This document shows positions 12,420 through 24,459 of a stretch of 64,000 bases of DNA, piece by piece; positions within the stretch are counted from its first letter, which is position 1; each line of letters begins with the position of its first letter. The notes under the pieces are model-generated. The model had not been told where the DNA came from, made no database searches, and was given only the letters and a program-made list of their open reading frames with translations. Origin of the DNA: Pelodera strongyloides (Eukaryota > Nematoda > Chromadorea > Rhabditida > Rhabditidae); NCBI GenBank assembly GCA_036852015.1, contig JAANDG010000420.1, positions 62,001-126,000 of the forward strand, read 5' to 3'. The translations under genes were made by a program, and so were the position numbers.

Positions 12420-13070
12420 CATTCAGTCTGCTGAGTAATTCTATAATGTGTGATTAGTTGCTTAGTTTCGTTTCTCCACTTTCGCGTTTGCACTTCTGTA
12501 GCTAGTTTTAAAATTTAAAGTGTTGCAACATCCGGCTTTGATAAGTATTGTGGATGACTGAACTGGCTTCCCACGTTTCTATGTTAAAATTGAATGCTGC
12601 GACTTTCCTTTCTCTCACCTATTTTTGTAGTTTCAGTATTCACGAAAAAGGGAACTGTCTCTTCAAGTTCTCAATTTTATAACTTCATAGTAGGATCATA
12701 TTTTATAAAGATATATGATATATTGTACAATTGAAATAATCAAGTTGTACCAACGAACTGACCCCGATCCTTTGATTCTTTTAGTCGTTAGTCTTCTATT
12801 AATAGCCCCTTTGACGTTTTCTATTTGTTTATTGCTTTGACAACTGGATACTACATGTATATGCATTGTTTTATTATCTCGCAATGATAATTTACTTCGC
12901 ATAACAATTTTCATTAATTTGTTTTTCTTGTTGTTGTTTATTTTTGACAGTATCTAATTTGGTAGAGTTTTTCCAGCGCTGTTTATGTTATTTTGCTTGA
13001 ATAAATGTTTTTTTTATCGTTTTGTATGTTTATATGTTGTACAGTAGTCGGATTGGTTACGTGGTAGTAC
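12420..13070. other. No gene recognised
   Basis: AT-rich stretch without supportable exons. Confidence 0.4.
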
Positions 13071-13079
13071 GGGGTACGG

Positions 13080-13290
13080 TATGCAGGATTCACGCGCATT
13101 TCGCGCCATCGCCGCGCAAATCTCGCGCAATCGCCGCGCAACCGTGGCGTCATCGCCGCGGACCCCAGGCGCAATCGCCGCGCGCCTGTGGCGCAAAGTG
13201 TATGCGCCGCCCCGCTGTGGCGGAGCCCCTTTTTACGCGCGGCGATGGCGCCAATGTTGCGCGGCGATGGCGCGAAGTTTCACGTTGTGT
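13080..13290. repeat. GC-rich short-period repeat block
   Basis: Repeated GCGCCATCGCCGCGCAA and its variants at roughly 20-30-base spacing, partly inverted. All six frames give Arg/Ala-rich ORFs, which reflects composition and not coding. Confidence 0.6.
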
Positions 13291-13908
13291 AAATCGGGTT
13301 GATAAAGGGTTAGGCCCCCTGCAAATGTTTTTATACAAAAATTGTATTTTTGAAAAATAATACAAATTTTATATTTCATTTTAAAAATCTTCGTTACCTC
13401 TAATTCTTATTTAAAAAAAAGTAATTTGAAATAAAAATTTGAAGTAACAGTTCATGTGTATCAGCCAAGATACGACGGTTTTGATTGTATTCTTTCCAGA
13501 AGAGACAAAAATGATTACAACTAATTTTTTGCGTAGGATAAGTGGTGGCAGCGTCCAATTTTCCAACTAGATCAAAGGACTGGTGGTCGTACCAAACCAT
13601 TTTTTTTGTAAATTCTTTTAATGTCGGTACTGCAAAGAGAAACGAAGTTGGTCAAGATAAAACGTTACCTTTCATTACCTTGACGGTAAGGTAGCAACTG
13701 AAAGTAACCCTTAAAATTCACGGATTTAACTGACAGTGAGGAATAGGTGAATTCCCTGTTAGTGATAATGTTCATAAAAAATGACTTGTAGAAGCCGATT
13801 GATATCACTTGTGGTCAAATTACATGACAAACATTCCACACATTTATTCACCGTGTTTTACAAGAATATACAGAAAGCACCCAAATTTGAGGAAAACATT
13901 ATGTTCAT

Positions 13909-14877
13909 TTAGTGTTTCTCGTGCTCGTCGTATTTCTTGTGATCGGCCTTGTCGTATGCCTTTTTGTGCGAATCGTATCCGTGGGCTCCCTTCTCATTAC
14001 CGTAATGGGAAGATGAATACTTGTCATCGTGTCCCTTGTGGTCCTTTGACTGAAACAAAAAGTTTTATTATTTGGTCATCTTCAATCACTGAGAGGAATT
14101 TATATCTCACAACATTAATCAAGCATCTTCATCAGTACAATGAAGTTATATATGTAACATTCTGGACGATTCCACTTTGATAAAAGGGATACTAAGTTGA
14201 TAAATCGCCAAGTCACGTACGTATTTGTCGTAGTGCGACTTTGCGTCTCCATATTTGGATCCTTCCTCTCCGTATCCCTTCTTGAAAGCTCCGCCCTCCT
14301 TCTCCTTTTGGTGGTCGGACTTGGAATCCTCGGTCTCATATCCTGGATTATGAACTCTATTGTATAAAGTGAATGAAATTAAATTAAAATGTCGGCAGTA
14401 CACTTGTACAGCGGGCACAGTACAACGTATGTACAAGCCGGCAATCACACATCACTGTAAGACTGCATCTTCGAAAACAGAATGCATAAATTATTGCAGT
14501 TTATCACTGACCCTCTGATCCATACGATCCCTTGGAGTAACTTCCGGCCGGTCCAGAACCACTTGAATAGTACGAATACTTCTTGATTCCTTCGGTGTCT
14601 GAAGGATTGTAAATGTCAGATTAGTCTCAGGCAGTGGTTCATGAGAATACGTATAGGTAAATAAGTAATTAATTGTAATTAGTGTTTTATATATTGATTA
14701 CCAGCTGCATGTCTCGCTCCAGCATCGTAAGCTCCGTCCTTCTCTCCATGAGCACTGCCCTTCGAGTAGTAGTTGTCTCCGTCGGTGTAGTACTTATCAC
14801 CGTACTTGGAGCCGTAGTCGCCCTGATTGAGGACAAAGTTAAAAAGAATCGGAAACTTAAATAAATAATAATACATA

Positions 14878-14910
<33 letters not shown>

Positions 14911-15523
14911 TTATTACGTACACATAACATTCATGAGAAAATATATGCAACGTACAGTTTTGTCGGTTATGTACTAATTTTTTTCGAATATCGCCGACGT
15001 TGTTACGAATTAATAAAATCTGAAAATCCTCACGTGTTCAGCTACTTCTCCTCCATAGCGGCTGTCCTCATTTCCAGTGTAGTATTTACCGTCGTCCGAG
15101 CCGTATCCACCGTATGCATTGTCCTAAATTACCATAGTGAAATAAAGTCATGTAGAAAAAGATCTTATTGTAAAAAGGAGAAGAGTTTGTTTGTGCACAA
15201 CGTTTTTCTACGTTTCAGGCGTTTGCTATACTAGGCGTTTGCTATAACGCGCCAAAATTAGCGCATTTAAATCTCATTATACGCTTCAAAAGTTTATATA
15301 AGTATGCCCTTTAGGTGAGTACTTCGGAGAAGCGCCTACATTGAATTGGAAAGTCGCATCAGGCGGCGATAGCCGTCTGGTTATGTACTACTCAATCAAA
15401 CTTATTCCTTACATGAGTTCCATATTCGGATGCATGATCACTCTCATATCCTCCATAATAAGGAGGAACATAGTGACAAAGGGCTACGGAGAAAAGAGCA
15501 CAAAACACGAGTCGTGACACCAT
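13909..15523 (-). CDS. Secreted Gly/Tyr/Asp/Lys-rich protein, copy A
   Basis: Six minus-strand exons: 15413-15523, 15034-15123, 14702-14822, 14512-14598, 14221-14342 and 13909-14049, giving 223 residues with all phases consistent. Residues 1-16 (MVSRLVFCALFSVALC) are a clear signal peptide. The mature part starts HYVPPYYGGYES and is built of hydrophilic G/Y/D/K/H/S-rich segments such as YGDKYYTDGDNYYSKG, ending YDEHEKH. No cysteine follows the signal and no transmembrane segment is seen. A TTTCAG acceptor lies just upstream of the ATG. The right-hand neighbour (copy B) is a divergent paralogue with identical exon lengths. The family is not recognised; an extracellular structural, cuticle-like or gland-secreted role is only inferred. 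Intron 1 contains a family I repeat and intron 2 an AAT microsatellite. Confidence 0.9.
14879..14912. repeat. (AAT)n microsatellite
   Basis: About eleven consecutive AAT units inside an intron of copy A. The inverted paralogue has no matching array. Confidence 0.9.
15163..15385. repeat. Dispersed repeat, family I copy 2
   Basis: Contains TACGTTTCAGGCGTTTGCTAT and ends GCATCAGGCGGCGATAGCCG. It lies in intron 1 of copy A and is absent from copy B. Confidence 0.65.
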
Positions 15524-16272
15524 TCTGAAAGTTGAAATTATCATTCAAACAGGCGTACAAGGACAAGGATACAAGTCTCACGAAAAGACATCAGAAAAAG
15601 AACTGATCCTGATAATTCTGATGTTCGCTAATTGAAAACTTAATTTTTGTTAAGTGTAAGGTCCTATGTTGAGAAATGAAAGAAATCTCAAGCAAAGAAA
15701 TTAAATTTAAGTTTGGAATAAGAAACAACTTATGCGAGATATTTTCCACAAATGGACTCGTGGGTTAAAATTGTACGATCTGACTGTACAGTAATGATAG
15801 TACAAGAATGATATGATGCCAAACGGTCCTAGCGTCCGCTTTTATAGTTTAGCACAACATTATGCGCCCGCCTACCGAAGATTCACACTATTATTATGCT
15901 AGACTGGTTTTATCATTGTGTCTGTCTTACAGCCGTCTTACCCTCGCGACAACCGTTAGGAAAAAGACAACATTGTCTGTAGCTATTGTACCACTGGAAA
16001 TGTATTATTTGCATTCTTTTCCCGATGACCTCAATAGCAGTACTTAAGCCATGTTACAAGACGGTTGAATAACGGTCTCTGATTCAGTACAGTTTTAGCT
16101 TAGCAGATATAATTTAGCAAGCGTTACATCTTCAAGTTTTGTGATTTTAACTTTCCGATAAGTTGTGAAAGGAGCACGCCTAAATGATCTTATTTCAACA
16201 CAAAAATCTTATTCGCCATTTATTTTGCTCAAAGAAATTATTATATGAAGTTTCATCAATTTAACTTTCAGT
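15524..16272. promoter_or_regulatory. Shared divergent 5' region of copies A and B
   Basis: This 749-base region separates the two start codons and must carry both promoters or be a bidirectional one. On the minus strand TATAAAAG lies at 15839-15846, about 320 bases before the start of A, and is a plausible TATA box. No equally clear box was found for B. Both genes have a TTTCAG acceptor within a few bases of the ATG (15524-15529 on minus, 16266-16271 on plus), which fits SL trans-splicing or a 5' UTR intron. Confidence 0.5.
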
Positions 16273-18117
16273 ATGATCTCAAACATCGTGTTTTGTGCTC
16301 TTTTCTCCGTAGCCCTTTGTCACTATGTTCCTCCTTATTATGGAGGATATGAGAGTGATCACGCATCCGAATATGGAACTCATGTAAGAATTTAATAGTA
16401 TTCATATTTTTTTTTATCTTTCCTCCCACTGCATTGAGTTCTTTCCGAAGAGAGAAAGAGTATCAAGTTTCTAGTTTAAAGGGACAGGCCCATCAAAATA
16501 AACCTATATTTACGATACGTTCATAATGACTATCAAGCATTTTTATTACAATATATACAAACTAAATTTCACCATTGTTCGCCCTAGACAACTTTTTTCC
16601 AATGCGCTCCACGCATATGTATACCATAAAACTGCAGATTTCAAATCTATATATGCAAATTTTAATCGCATTATAATTTCACGATAAATTTGCATTGACG
16701 ACAAGGATATTTGCGGCTTTACGGTATACATTTGATCTGAGCGCATCGGAAAAAAGTTTCCCATGGCAAATAAATGTGAAATTTAGTTTGCATATATTGT
16801 AATAAAAATGCTTGATAGTCACTATGGACGTATCGTAAATATAGGTTTACTTTGATGGGCCTGTCCCTTTAAGGCAAATTGTGCGTGAAAGTATTACCAT
16901 TATTCTGTGGATTTATTTGCCTGTTTATCTCCCAGAAACATTTTTGAGTAAGCTAGTGCCCAGCTTGGCTGGGCCAATACAGAAAGCATGCAAACGTTTT
17001 TGTTCCTATATAACTAACACCTTATTCTGTATTTGATTATGCTAATTTAGGATAAGGCATACGGTGGATACGGCTCGGACGACGGTAAATACTACACGGG
17101 ATACGAGGACAGCCGTTATGGAGGAGAAGTAGCTGAACACGTGAGCATTTTCAGATTATATTATAGTTTAGCGATATTCTAAAGAGTGTTTACTAATCTA
17201 TATCAGGATTCAAATGTCGATTGGTTTTTAACGTTTCCAGGGCGACCACGGCACCAAGTACGGCGATAAGTACTACACCGACGGAGACAAATACTACTCG
17301 AAGGGTAGTGATCACGGAGAGAAGGACGGGGCATACGATGCTGGGGCCAGACATGCAGCTGGTAATTTATACATACATTTAAGTAATTGATTTTGCGTCT
17401 ATAGATATAAGACATTGAAATGTTCACTTGATCTTATTTGACTGTACCTTTAGTTGACTCTGACTTTATCAGAACTTTTATCTGACATTTACAATTGTTC
17501 AGACACCGAAGGAGTCAAGAAATATTCGTACTATTCAAGTGGTTCTGGACCGGCCGGAAGCTACACCAAGGGATCTTACGGATCTGAGGGTCAGTGCTAA
17601 ATTGAATTCAATTATAATAGTATACCTCATACCTCTATGTACAATATTTTTGAACTTACGTACAATAGAGTTCATACTCTAGGATATGAGACCGAGGATT
17701 CCAAGTCCGACCACCAAAAGGAGAAGGAGGGCGGAGCTTTCAAGAAGGGATACGGAGAGGAGGGATCCAAATATGAGGACGCAAAGTCGCACTACGACAA
17801 ATACGTACGTGACTTGGCGATTTATCAACTTAGTATCCCTTTTGTCAAAGTGGCATTGTCCAGAATGTTACATACATAACTTCATTGTACTGATGAAGAT
17901 GCTTGATTAATGTTGTGAGAAATAAATTCCTCTCAGCGATTGAAGATGACAAAAAGATAAAACTTTTTTGTTTCAGTCAAAGGACCACAAGGGACACGAT
18001 GACAAGTATTCGTCTTCCCACTACGGTGATGAGAAGGGAGCCCATGGATACGATTCGCACAAAAAGGCGTACGACAAGGCCGATCACAAGAACTACGACG
18101 AGCACGAGAAACACTAA
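16273..18117 (+). CDS. Secreted Gly/Tyr/Asp/Lys-rich protein, copy B
   Basis: Six exons: 16273-16383, 17051-17140, 17241-17361, 17503-17589, 17683-17804 and 17977-18117. Exon lengths (111, 90, 121, 87, 122, 141) and phases are exactly those of the inverted copy A; the protein is also 223 residues. The signal peptide is MISNIVFCALFSVALC. The mature protein is almost identical to A, differing at scattered sites (for example VKKYSYY versus IKKYSYY, and YTKGSYG versus YSKGSYG). A polyadenylation signal AATAAA lies at 18204-18209. Intron 1 is longer than in A because it holds a foldback element at 16476-16872. The function is not recognised; it is presumably redundant with A. Confidence 0.9.
16476..16872. 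repeat. Foldback (MITE-like) repeat, family B copy 1
   Basis: Left end TTAAAGGGACAGGCCCATCA, right end TGATGGGCCTGTCCCTTTAA, near-palindromic along its length. It lies in intron 1 of copy B. Other copies are at 43817-44187 and 53256-53651. Confidence 0.85.
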
Positions 18118-18456
18118 GAAATGGGTTGTTGAACCGGCCGAATCGATAAATGATTTAAATTTTTTGCCTTTGTGCTCATCGCTTATTGTTTCTCTTTGTT
18201 TTCAATAAATACCGAGATCACACAAAAACACACAAAACAAGTGGTTTTGCTGCTTCTTCTGGAAACCTCGAAGGTGCCGACAATTTGCCAAAACAATGAG
18301 GTGCGCCGGAGAAAACAACCGTGCTCGCTGAAGAATGTCTATGCTTCATACTTCAATAATTTATAACAAAGCATATTTACCACCAAAATCGTCCAAAAAT
18401 ACGAACATTCAAAAAATTTATTAGTGGACATGCTCCGCGATGCTCGTATTAGAAAA

Positions 18457-20058
18457 TCACCGTCCAAATCGTAGCGGCCGCGGTTTCTCGTGGCTGAAAT
18501 GAAGTATTTTTACAATCTGAAGGCTTTACCTAAATTATGAGTGGTATATTACAGCGGAACATGAGGCTGTTGGTGAAACTTATTTTGGACGACTGTTCCC
18601 ATGTATTATGTGCAAACAGCTTTCTGAAGAAATCAGAAAATCGCTCAGAATGGCTCACAATTTGCATTCAATACATGTGAATGCTGTGGTCCAAAATATA
18701 TCACAAACCACCTGTTAAACAGCTTTAAACTTTCTTTGCTATCGCAATATAAATTTCGTTTTTGGTTTCCACACTTCATATTCATATACCCTTTTCAGTT
18801 TTGAGCACTTTATTTTTTGCACTATCATTCGAACTTCACGTAAAATTTATCGTTATCTGTGGGGGTGGAACAAATTTCCTCATACGTGCGCGACCTTTAA
18901 TTATTTCATTTTAGGCATTAATCTTAGGGAACCTAATCATTATTCCCACCCGGTATAATTTCTTATTAGGGTTTTTTGCGCGCCCATGAAAAGTGGACCC
19001 AAGATTACATAAATAAATAATGGACAAGTGATGCATCCACACGACGTCGTTAGAGTAATATCCAGGAAAGGATTACGAAAGACAACGCTATATATTGTAC
19101 AAATAAAGACGAATTGAGAAAGAAGTTATACTAAAGAAATATATCAACCGACATAATAATGTTAAAGCAAAATACCGGCTGGTTTTTGAAACACATTGGC
19201 TACACCAGCATTTTTTATGCAGCTTATGAAAATGAACATAAATTAGGGTAAAAAATCGAGCTAAATTCGAGTAACTTGGCATAAATACTTAGGAATTCAT
19301 TGTCCACGATGCGTTTGAAAAACAGGCCGGTATTTCGCTTGGCATTGGTGTGCGCATCTAGACGGACTACATAAAATACGGACTACATAAAGTTCACTTT
19401 CTTCTTGTTCGTTCTAAGTAGGTACCAACCATGCTTAGGAGTTGATACACAAAAAGTCCCTAAAGTGTATTTCAAGTTTCCACTGATTGTTTTGCAACAT
19501 TCTTTTATTTACTTAGTGCCTGACACAGGACGGGAAGCACATCTTACTCGGAAAGTAAAACGCCTACTCCAGACAATTTTACGCACTACGCTTATCTTAC
19601 CGGGCCATCTCTTAATTCGTCATTACCAAAAGAAGAAGGAAAGAGAGAGAGATAGAGAGAAAGATTGAAATAGAGAGATACAGATAGAGAGAGTTAGATA
19701 GGGAGGGACTGGAAGGGCAAACAATTAATGGAATGGAGTGGAATGCTGCACTAACTATACGTTTACGTTGTGTTGACCAAAATAGTCAGAGAAAACTATA
19801 ACTCAAGCATTTAGTTCTTCTTTACATGGATGATATAAAGCCCATCCAGAACAATGCCTCACTTACCATGAAATTGTAACCTCAAAGAGCAGGGAAAGTC
19901 TTGCACCGTGGTTACAGGATTTCTGTCAAACCTATCCTTACGTGTTTCACGTAAATCGTTAACTTTGAAAAGTACTCACTTCGGGTCTCGTATCAAGTCC
20001 CTCGCCACTCGGTGAAATTGTGATCGCGTTAATATCCGAAAACGTCCAATGAACGTAT
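18457..20058 (-). CDS. Possible neuropeptide precursor 3' exons (PRPLRFGR end)
   Basis: Three minus-strand exons join in phase: 19980-20058, 19867-19922 and 18457-18493. They read ...SPSGEGLDTRPE, then KSCNHGARLSLLFEVTIS, then CHEKPRPLRFGR and stop. A polyadenylation-like AATAAA follows the stop by about 35 bases on the minus strand. A C-terminal ...PRPLRFG-R is the processing form of an amidated RFamide, and PRPLRFG is the core of the nematode FLP-21 peptide. A dibasic site before it is missing (only EK precedes), so release is uncertain. The 5' end is not settled. A signal-peptide exon at 23341-23425 could belong here via a tiny exon beginning at 23293 (DKFCQ), but that link is speculative. 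Confidence 0.35.
19162..19340. repeat. Foldback repeat, family F
   Basis: Left end TTAAAGCAAAATACCGGCTG, right end GATGCGTTTGAAAAACAGGC then CGGTATTTCGCTT. It lies in the long intron between the last two putative exons of the PRPLRFGR gene. Confidence 0.65.
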
Positions 20059-20379
20059 CTGAAATGCTACGATAGAGATACTAATGACGTTATTTGAGTG
20101 GAGCGAGGGTGACAATTGTGGTATTATTTGGCAAATTGCCATTTCAGCAATTGCCTCGTTTCTCATCATCAGTTATGAAACACACGAGTCATATTCTGTA
20201 GTTGATTAGTGAAACGAGAAAGAATCACCCCCACGCGCTGTGCCGTCGTGCTCAGCCAACCAAATAATAACAGTGAATATTCTACAAGACACGTCGAAAA
20301 CACATGATAAACTAGAACATGAAGGAAATTAGCTCAAGTCGGCAGATTGTACATTCTCCAACTTTATTAATTTGTTGTA

Positions 20380-21190
20380 AGCGTTAGCTTGTAGTGTCGT
20401 CGACGAAAGAATTCAAACGAAAGTGTTTCCTTTTACAATACCGAACATGCTTGCATCCATGTGTTTTAAAATATATGAAAATCAATAAGGAGTGCCTTTA
20501 GATAGGAGATAAAAGGAGAAAATTGGTACGTAGCTATGTTCACAGTTGGGCCGGAAAATTGCTATAGTAATGCAAATTATTCAAATAAAATGGAATTAAC
20601 AGGAAGCGTCTGGTAGCACGAAATTAGATACGTCTGATTTTACATTCGAAATTATATAATTTTGTAAGACATCCCTTTGTTATTCTTTTTACTTATAAAG
20701 ATCAATAATGAGCGATGAATACTAATACAATTGATGATAATATGATACGGCCAAATTAGAGTAATTAGAGTAATTAGCATAACGAAGTTTGTGCAGAAAT
20801 TGCAACTAATTGTAAATGTAGACTTCTTGACCTTGAATTGGTAAATAGGTGCCCTTTTCAAGAGAACAATAGTAGGTTGTTCCGGGTTAGCTCGGATTGG
20901 TGCCAATTGCCAATAGTAAAAAAAAGAGAGAATTCGCAAAAAGGCAAGTTATCATTTAGTAAACAAGAGTGTTTAGTGCCCAAAATTTGGCTTGTTTCTA
21001 AAATCACGTTGAAGCGATATAACTGCCGGTTTTCGAAATGAGTCAACAACTGCATTCCCATATGTTGTATGCAAATGAATATGATTAGAATTGAAAATCC
21101 AGCAGTGTCGCGCAGTTGTTTGCATAGACAACATGGAAATGTAGCGTTCAGCACCTTTCAAAAACGGCTGTTATACTGCATTAAACAAAG
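20380..21190. other. No gene; one F-like foldback
   Basis: The only structure noted is an F-like inverted repeat near 21000-21180 (GTTGAAGCGATATAACTGCC at its left). Confidence 0.35.
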
Positions 21191-21314
21191 GTAAAAAAAG
21201 GAGTCACAACTTCGCTTCCAATAGTATCTATCACAGAGAAAAGAATTCCTGACAATGAAGATTTTATGGAAGTATGCCTACAGATCCTAGAAGGTTGAAA
21301 GGTTTTGAGCATAT

Positions 21315-21412
21315 GTGTGCGCGTGTGTGTGACTATATATGCGTGTATGAGCGTGTATATATGTGTGTTTGTGTATGTGTGTGTGTGTGTGTGTGTGCAT
21401 TTGCATGTGCAT
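21315..21412. repeat. (GT)n microsatellite
   Basis: Impure GT/AT repeats with a pure GT core of roughly twelve units, next to the left edge of the large palindrome. Confidence 0.9.
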
Positions 21413-21444
21413 GTAGGAAGGACAAAAGAGGGAAGTATCTGATC

Positions 21445-22352
21445 ATCATGATATACAAAGATGATACTGTATCTTGTATCTGACACTTGTGTGTCCCTCT
21501 GGACTACTCAGGTGTCGTATGTAAACCAATATACGGTGTTTATGTAATTACGGAGAGTATGCAGTTGTTTTCCCAAAATACCACCGCTATTTGATAATTT
21601 ATGCATGTGTACATATTTTATCGCGACGAATCACAGTCAGTAAACACACTTGGAAAGATTAAATGAGATATGCTCAGACGTACGAACAGAATTTATGCTC
21701 ATTTGTGGTACCAACTTGAAAAACACATATCCTACAACGCCGAGACAAAAGTAGTTACTGGGGCTGAACCAAAAAAAAAAGTTTTACGTGACATAAACAA
21801 CTTATATATTGTTGTTTACATTAGCATCACGTCTATGATTATGATGCCACAAAAAGACAATGTGGTACTATGTGTCCCATCCTAGCGTTACCTCCGGGTA
21901 CCTGCATCTAGAGGGTTATCCCAATGACTGGGGCCCTTTTTACCATTCTGTATTTTGTGGCCCTATTATTTAACACTGTTCTCACAGTTTGTTTATGTCA
22001 ATCATGTAAAACATACTTTTTTTTGTTCAGACCGCAGTAACTACTTTTGTCTCGGCGTTGTATAATATGTGTTTTTCAAGTTGATTCCACACAGAAAAAT
22101 AAGCATATATTATGTTCGTAAGTCTGAACATATCTCATTTAATCTTTCAAAGTGTGTTTACAGACTGTGATTTTGTGCGGTAAAATATGTACATATGCAT
22201 GAATTATCAAATAGCGGTGGTATTTTGGGAAAACAAGTGCATATAGACCTACTCTACGTAATTATATAAACACCGTATTTTGGTTTACATACGACACCTG
22301 AGTAGTCCAGAGGGACACATACGTGTCTGATACAGTACCACCTTTGTGTATC
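21445..22352. repeat. ~0.9-kb long inverted repeat (large foldback)
   Basis: The left arm (from ATCATGATATACAAAGATGA, continuing GACACTTGTGTGTCCCTCTG) is repeated inverted on the right (ending near ATACAGTACCACCTTTGTGT). Arms of roughly 300-330 bases include TATTTGATAATTTATGCATG and ACTTTTGTCTCGGCGTTGTA. The central ~250 bases are unpaired and non-coding. It has no transposase. It would form a long hairpin if transcribed. Confidence 0.8.
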
Positions 22353-22667
22353 ATGGTGATTCTTTCTTGGTGCTATTGTTGGGGAGGGGGAAACCCCTGT
22401 TTGGCACGGATTTCACGGTTATTATGAATGCAGCAATTTATACTGTGATTCAGCATATGCTAATTCAGCACACGTCATCTTAATGTTATGTATAATTAAA
22501 AATGTCATGACAGTCCTATAACCTATAACTTCGGATAATGTGTCAGATAAAAAAAGGATAGTTGATATTGTACATTTTTGTCTCTCAATTTAACTTCCTA
22601 TGAATATGAATGAGGGGAGGGGGAGGTGTAGTATGCATGGTCGCATGCTTATTTTATTTGACGAATT

Positions 22668-23034
22668 TTAAAGGGAATATGTATGCCCTTTTTGAAGTTA
22701 AGCTGTATTAATAGAATGTGTGTTCCTCATTAAGGAAACAACAACAAAAATTGTTAAAAGTTTCCCATTTAAAAGAAAATGATTTTCAAAGTTCATCTTT
22801 TCCATAGTAAACGCGTTGCTTGACCCCCTGGCTTACACGGCAGTGCTGATGGAGCAAAAATTTTTGCATATGTGTGCATACATCGGCATATAGCATGCAA
22901 CAGCGACATATTTGCATGCAAATGAGAATATTCGAATTTACATATTCAGTCGCCTACTTAAATTCATGTCTGGTGTGGAAACTATAGTTTCGCAGTTGTT
23001 TTGCTCATTTTGAGTGCCTACATATTCCCTTTAA
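22668..23034. repeat. Foldback (MITE-like) repeat, family D copy 2
   Basis: Nearly identical to the copy at 622-987, including the TTAAAGGGAATATGTATGCC start and CATATTCCCTTTAA end. Confidence 0.85.
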
Positions 23035-23213
23035 TAATTATGCGACCTTAGAAAATTGGGACTAAAACACATCCTTTTAGGGTTTTAGGAGGCCTACAAA
23101 AAGTATACTTGTGGGCGGGAGAATACATAAAGTTCCTTATTTCTGAAGCATATATGTATATCAGCTGTGTGATTTAAAAAAAAGCGATTTTAACTTGAGT
23201 GTTGTGCCGATGT

Positions 23214-23425
23214 TCACATTATTTCAGGTATAAGCACAAGCCCTCCAGGTTTAATGTCAAGTATTAAAAGTCCAACACACTGACAAAACTTGTCTACAAC
23301 AAGGCAATCACCTTTTCAGAATCACCCAAAATTGACTAACCTCTGTGTTCCGTAGCCTCATTATCGGTGACAAAGAAAACTCCGATCAGAAGTAATAGTA
23401 GTGCAATAAGGTGTGAACACGGCAT
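23214..23425 (-). CDS. Signal-peptide exon of an uncharacterised gene
   Basis: The minus-strand exon 23341-23425 starts ATG and reads MPCSHLIALLLLLIGVFF, a typical signal peptide, then VTDNEATEHR, ending at a GTTAGT donor in phase 1. A block after TTGTAG (23214-23293) continues in phase as DKFCQCVGLLILDIKPGG and reaches a stop, giving a 54-residue product. Alternatively that block is cut short by an internal donor and splices on towards the exons at 20058 and below. I cannot choose between these. The function is unknown. Confidence 0.3.
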
Positions 23426-24459
23426 TGCATGTCGTAGTATTCTGATATACAATTTGACGTCGCCGTTTGAAGAAATGGGGCGTGGTTACCTCTTTCTATA
23501 ACCTTTCGGCGAATGGACAGAGGGTTTTCTTCGAAAATAAGACAAGGAAGAGAAAGAGAAAGAGAGATGCGAGAGAGTTATCACGAAAGGACCACCCCCC
23601 ACGTGTGTATCTTTAGAGAACTGACGGACAGGATAGTATCATAATCACAAGAAGAACTAACTAAAACACGGGTTCATAAACAAGGATACAGAGCAAGAGT
23701 ACCGGGTTATATCAACCGAATCCGCAGAAACGGTGCACCGGGGTCCAGTCAATTTCTGAAGGGTTACACGGATTCATACATAGTACTCTCATCATGTGAT
23801 ATCCTGTAATATTTTGTTTTCTGACAATTCGCGTCCTATTTTGTAAGTAAGTTTTTTTCTTTGCAGTTATTCGCATTGGGCGGCTTCTAATTGTAGGCAC
23901 TTCACTTACGTGTTTTTTTTTAATTTTGCATACGCAATTCAGATGGGCGTAACTCATGTCTAGCTTATCGGAAACGTACAAAGAGCCAGACAATTTAGTG
24001 ACGGATACATACATAAAATCTAATGTGCATGGATTATTTAAATAGGGTCCGACATCTCAACTGGTTCACTTGTTAATATTTCGTACCCGGTTTATATGTG
24101 TCGTTACATTTCAATATCTGTTATAGTTACATTTCAATATCTCATCGTCGTGTTCAATGTAGTTCAGGTATGGTTTACGGTTGAATTTGTTACGCATTAA
24201 GATTAGGTGCTCTGGAACTATCAGGAAAAATCTCAGACATTAGCTTTATGATTAGTGTAGGTGTAGTATCAATGTTGTCGACTTAGTTTTTATTGGAGGG
24301 TGGCCGCGCTTGCGTCCTCTGTCATGCAGCATGTTTGGTTGGCTGTCCGTGAAAAGTGGAGTTTTCTTATTAGGTAACTTGAACCTAGAAGTCAGCTGCC
24401 CTAACCTACGTTAGTTCTTCGTTGGCAGATAAAATGCCTCATACTACTTACACGTTTAG

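Noticed and set aside
13014..13365. Arg/Ala-rich ORFs on both strands
   Set aside because: Composition artefacts of the GC-rich repeat block.
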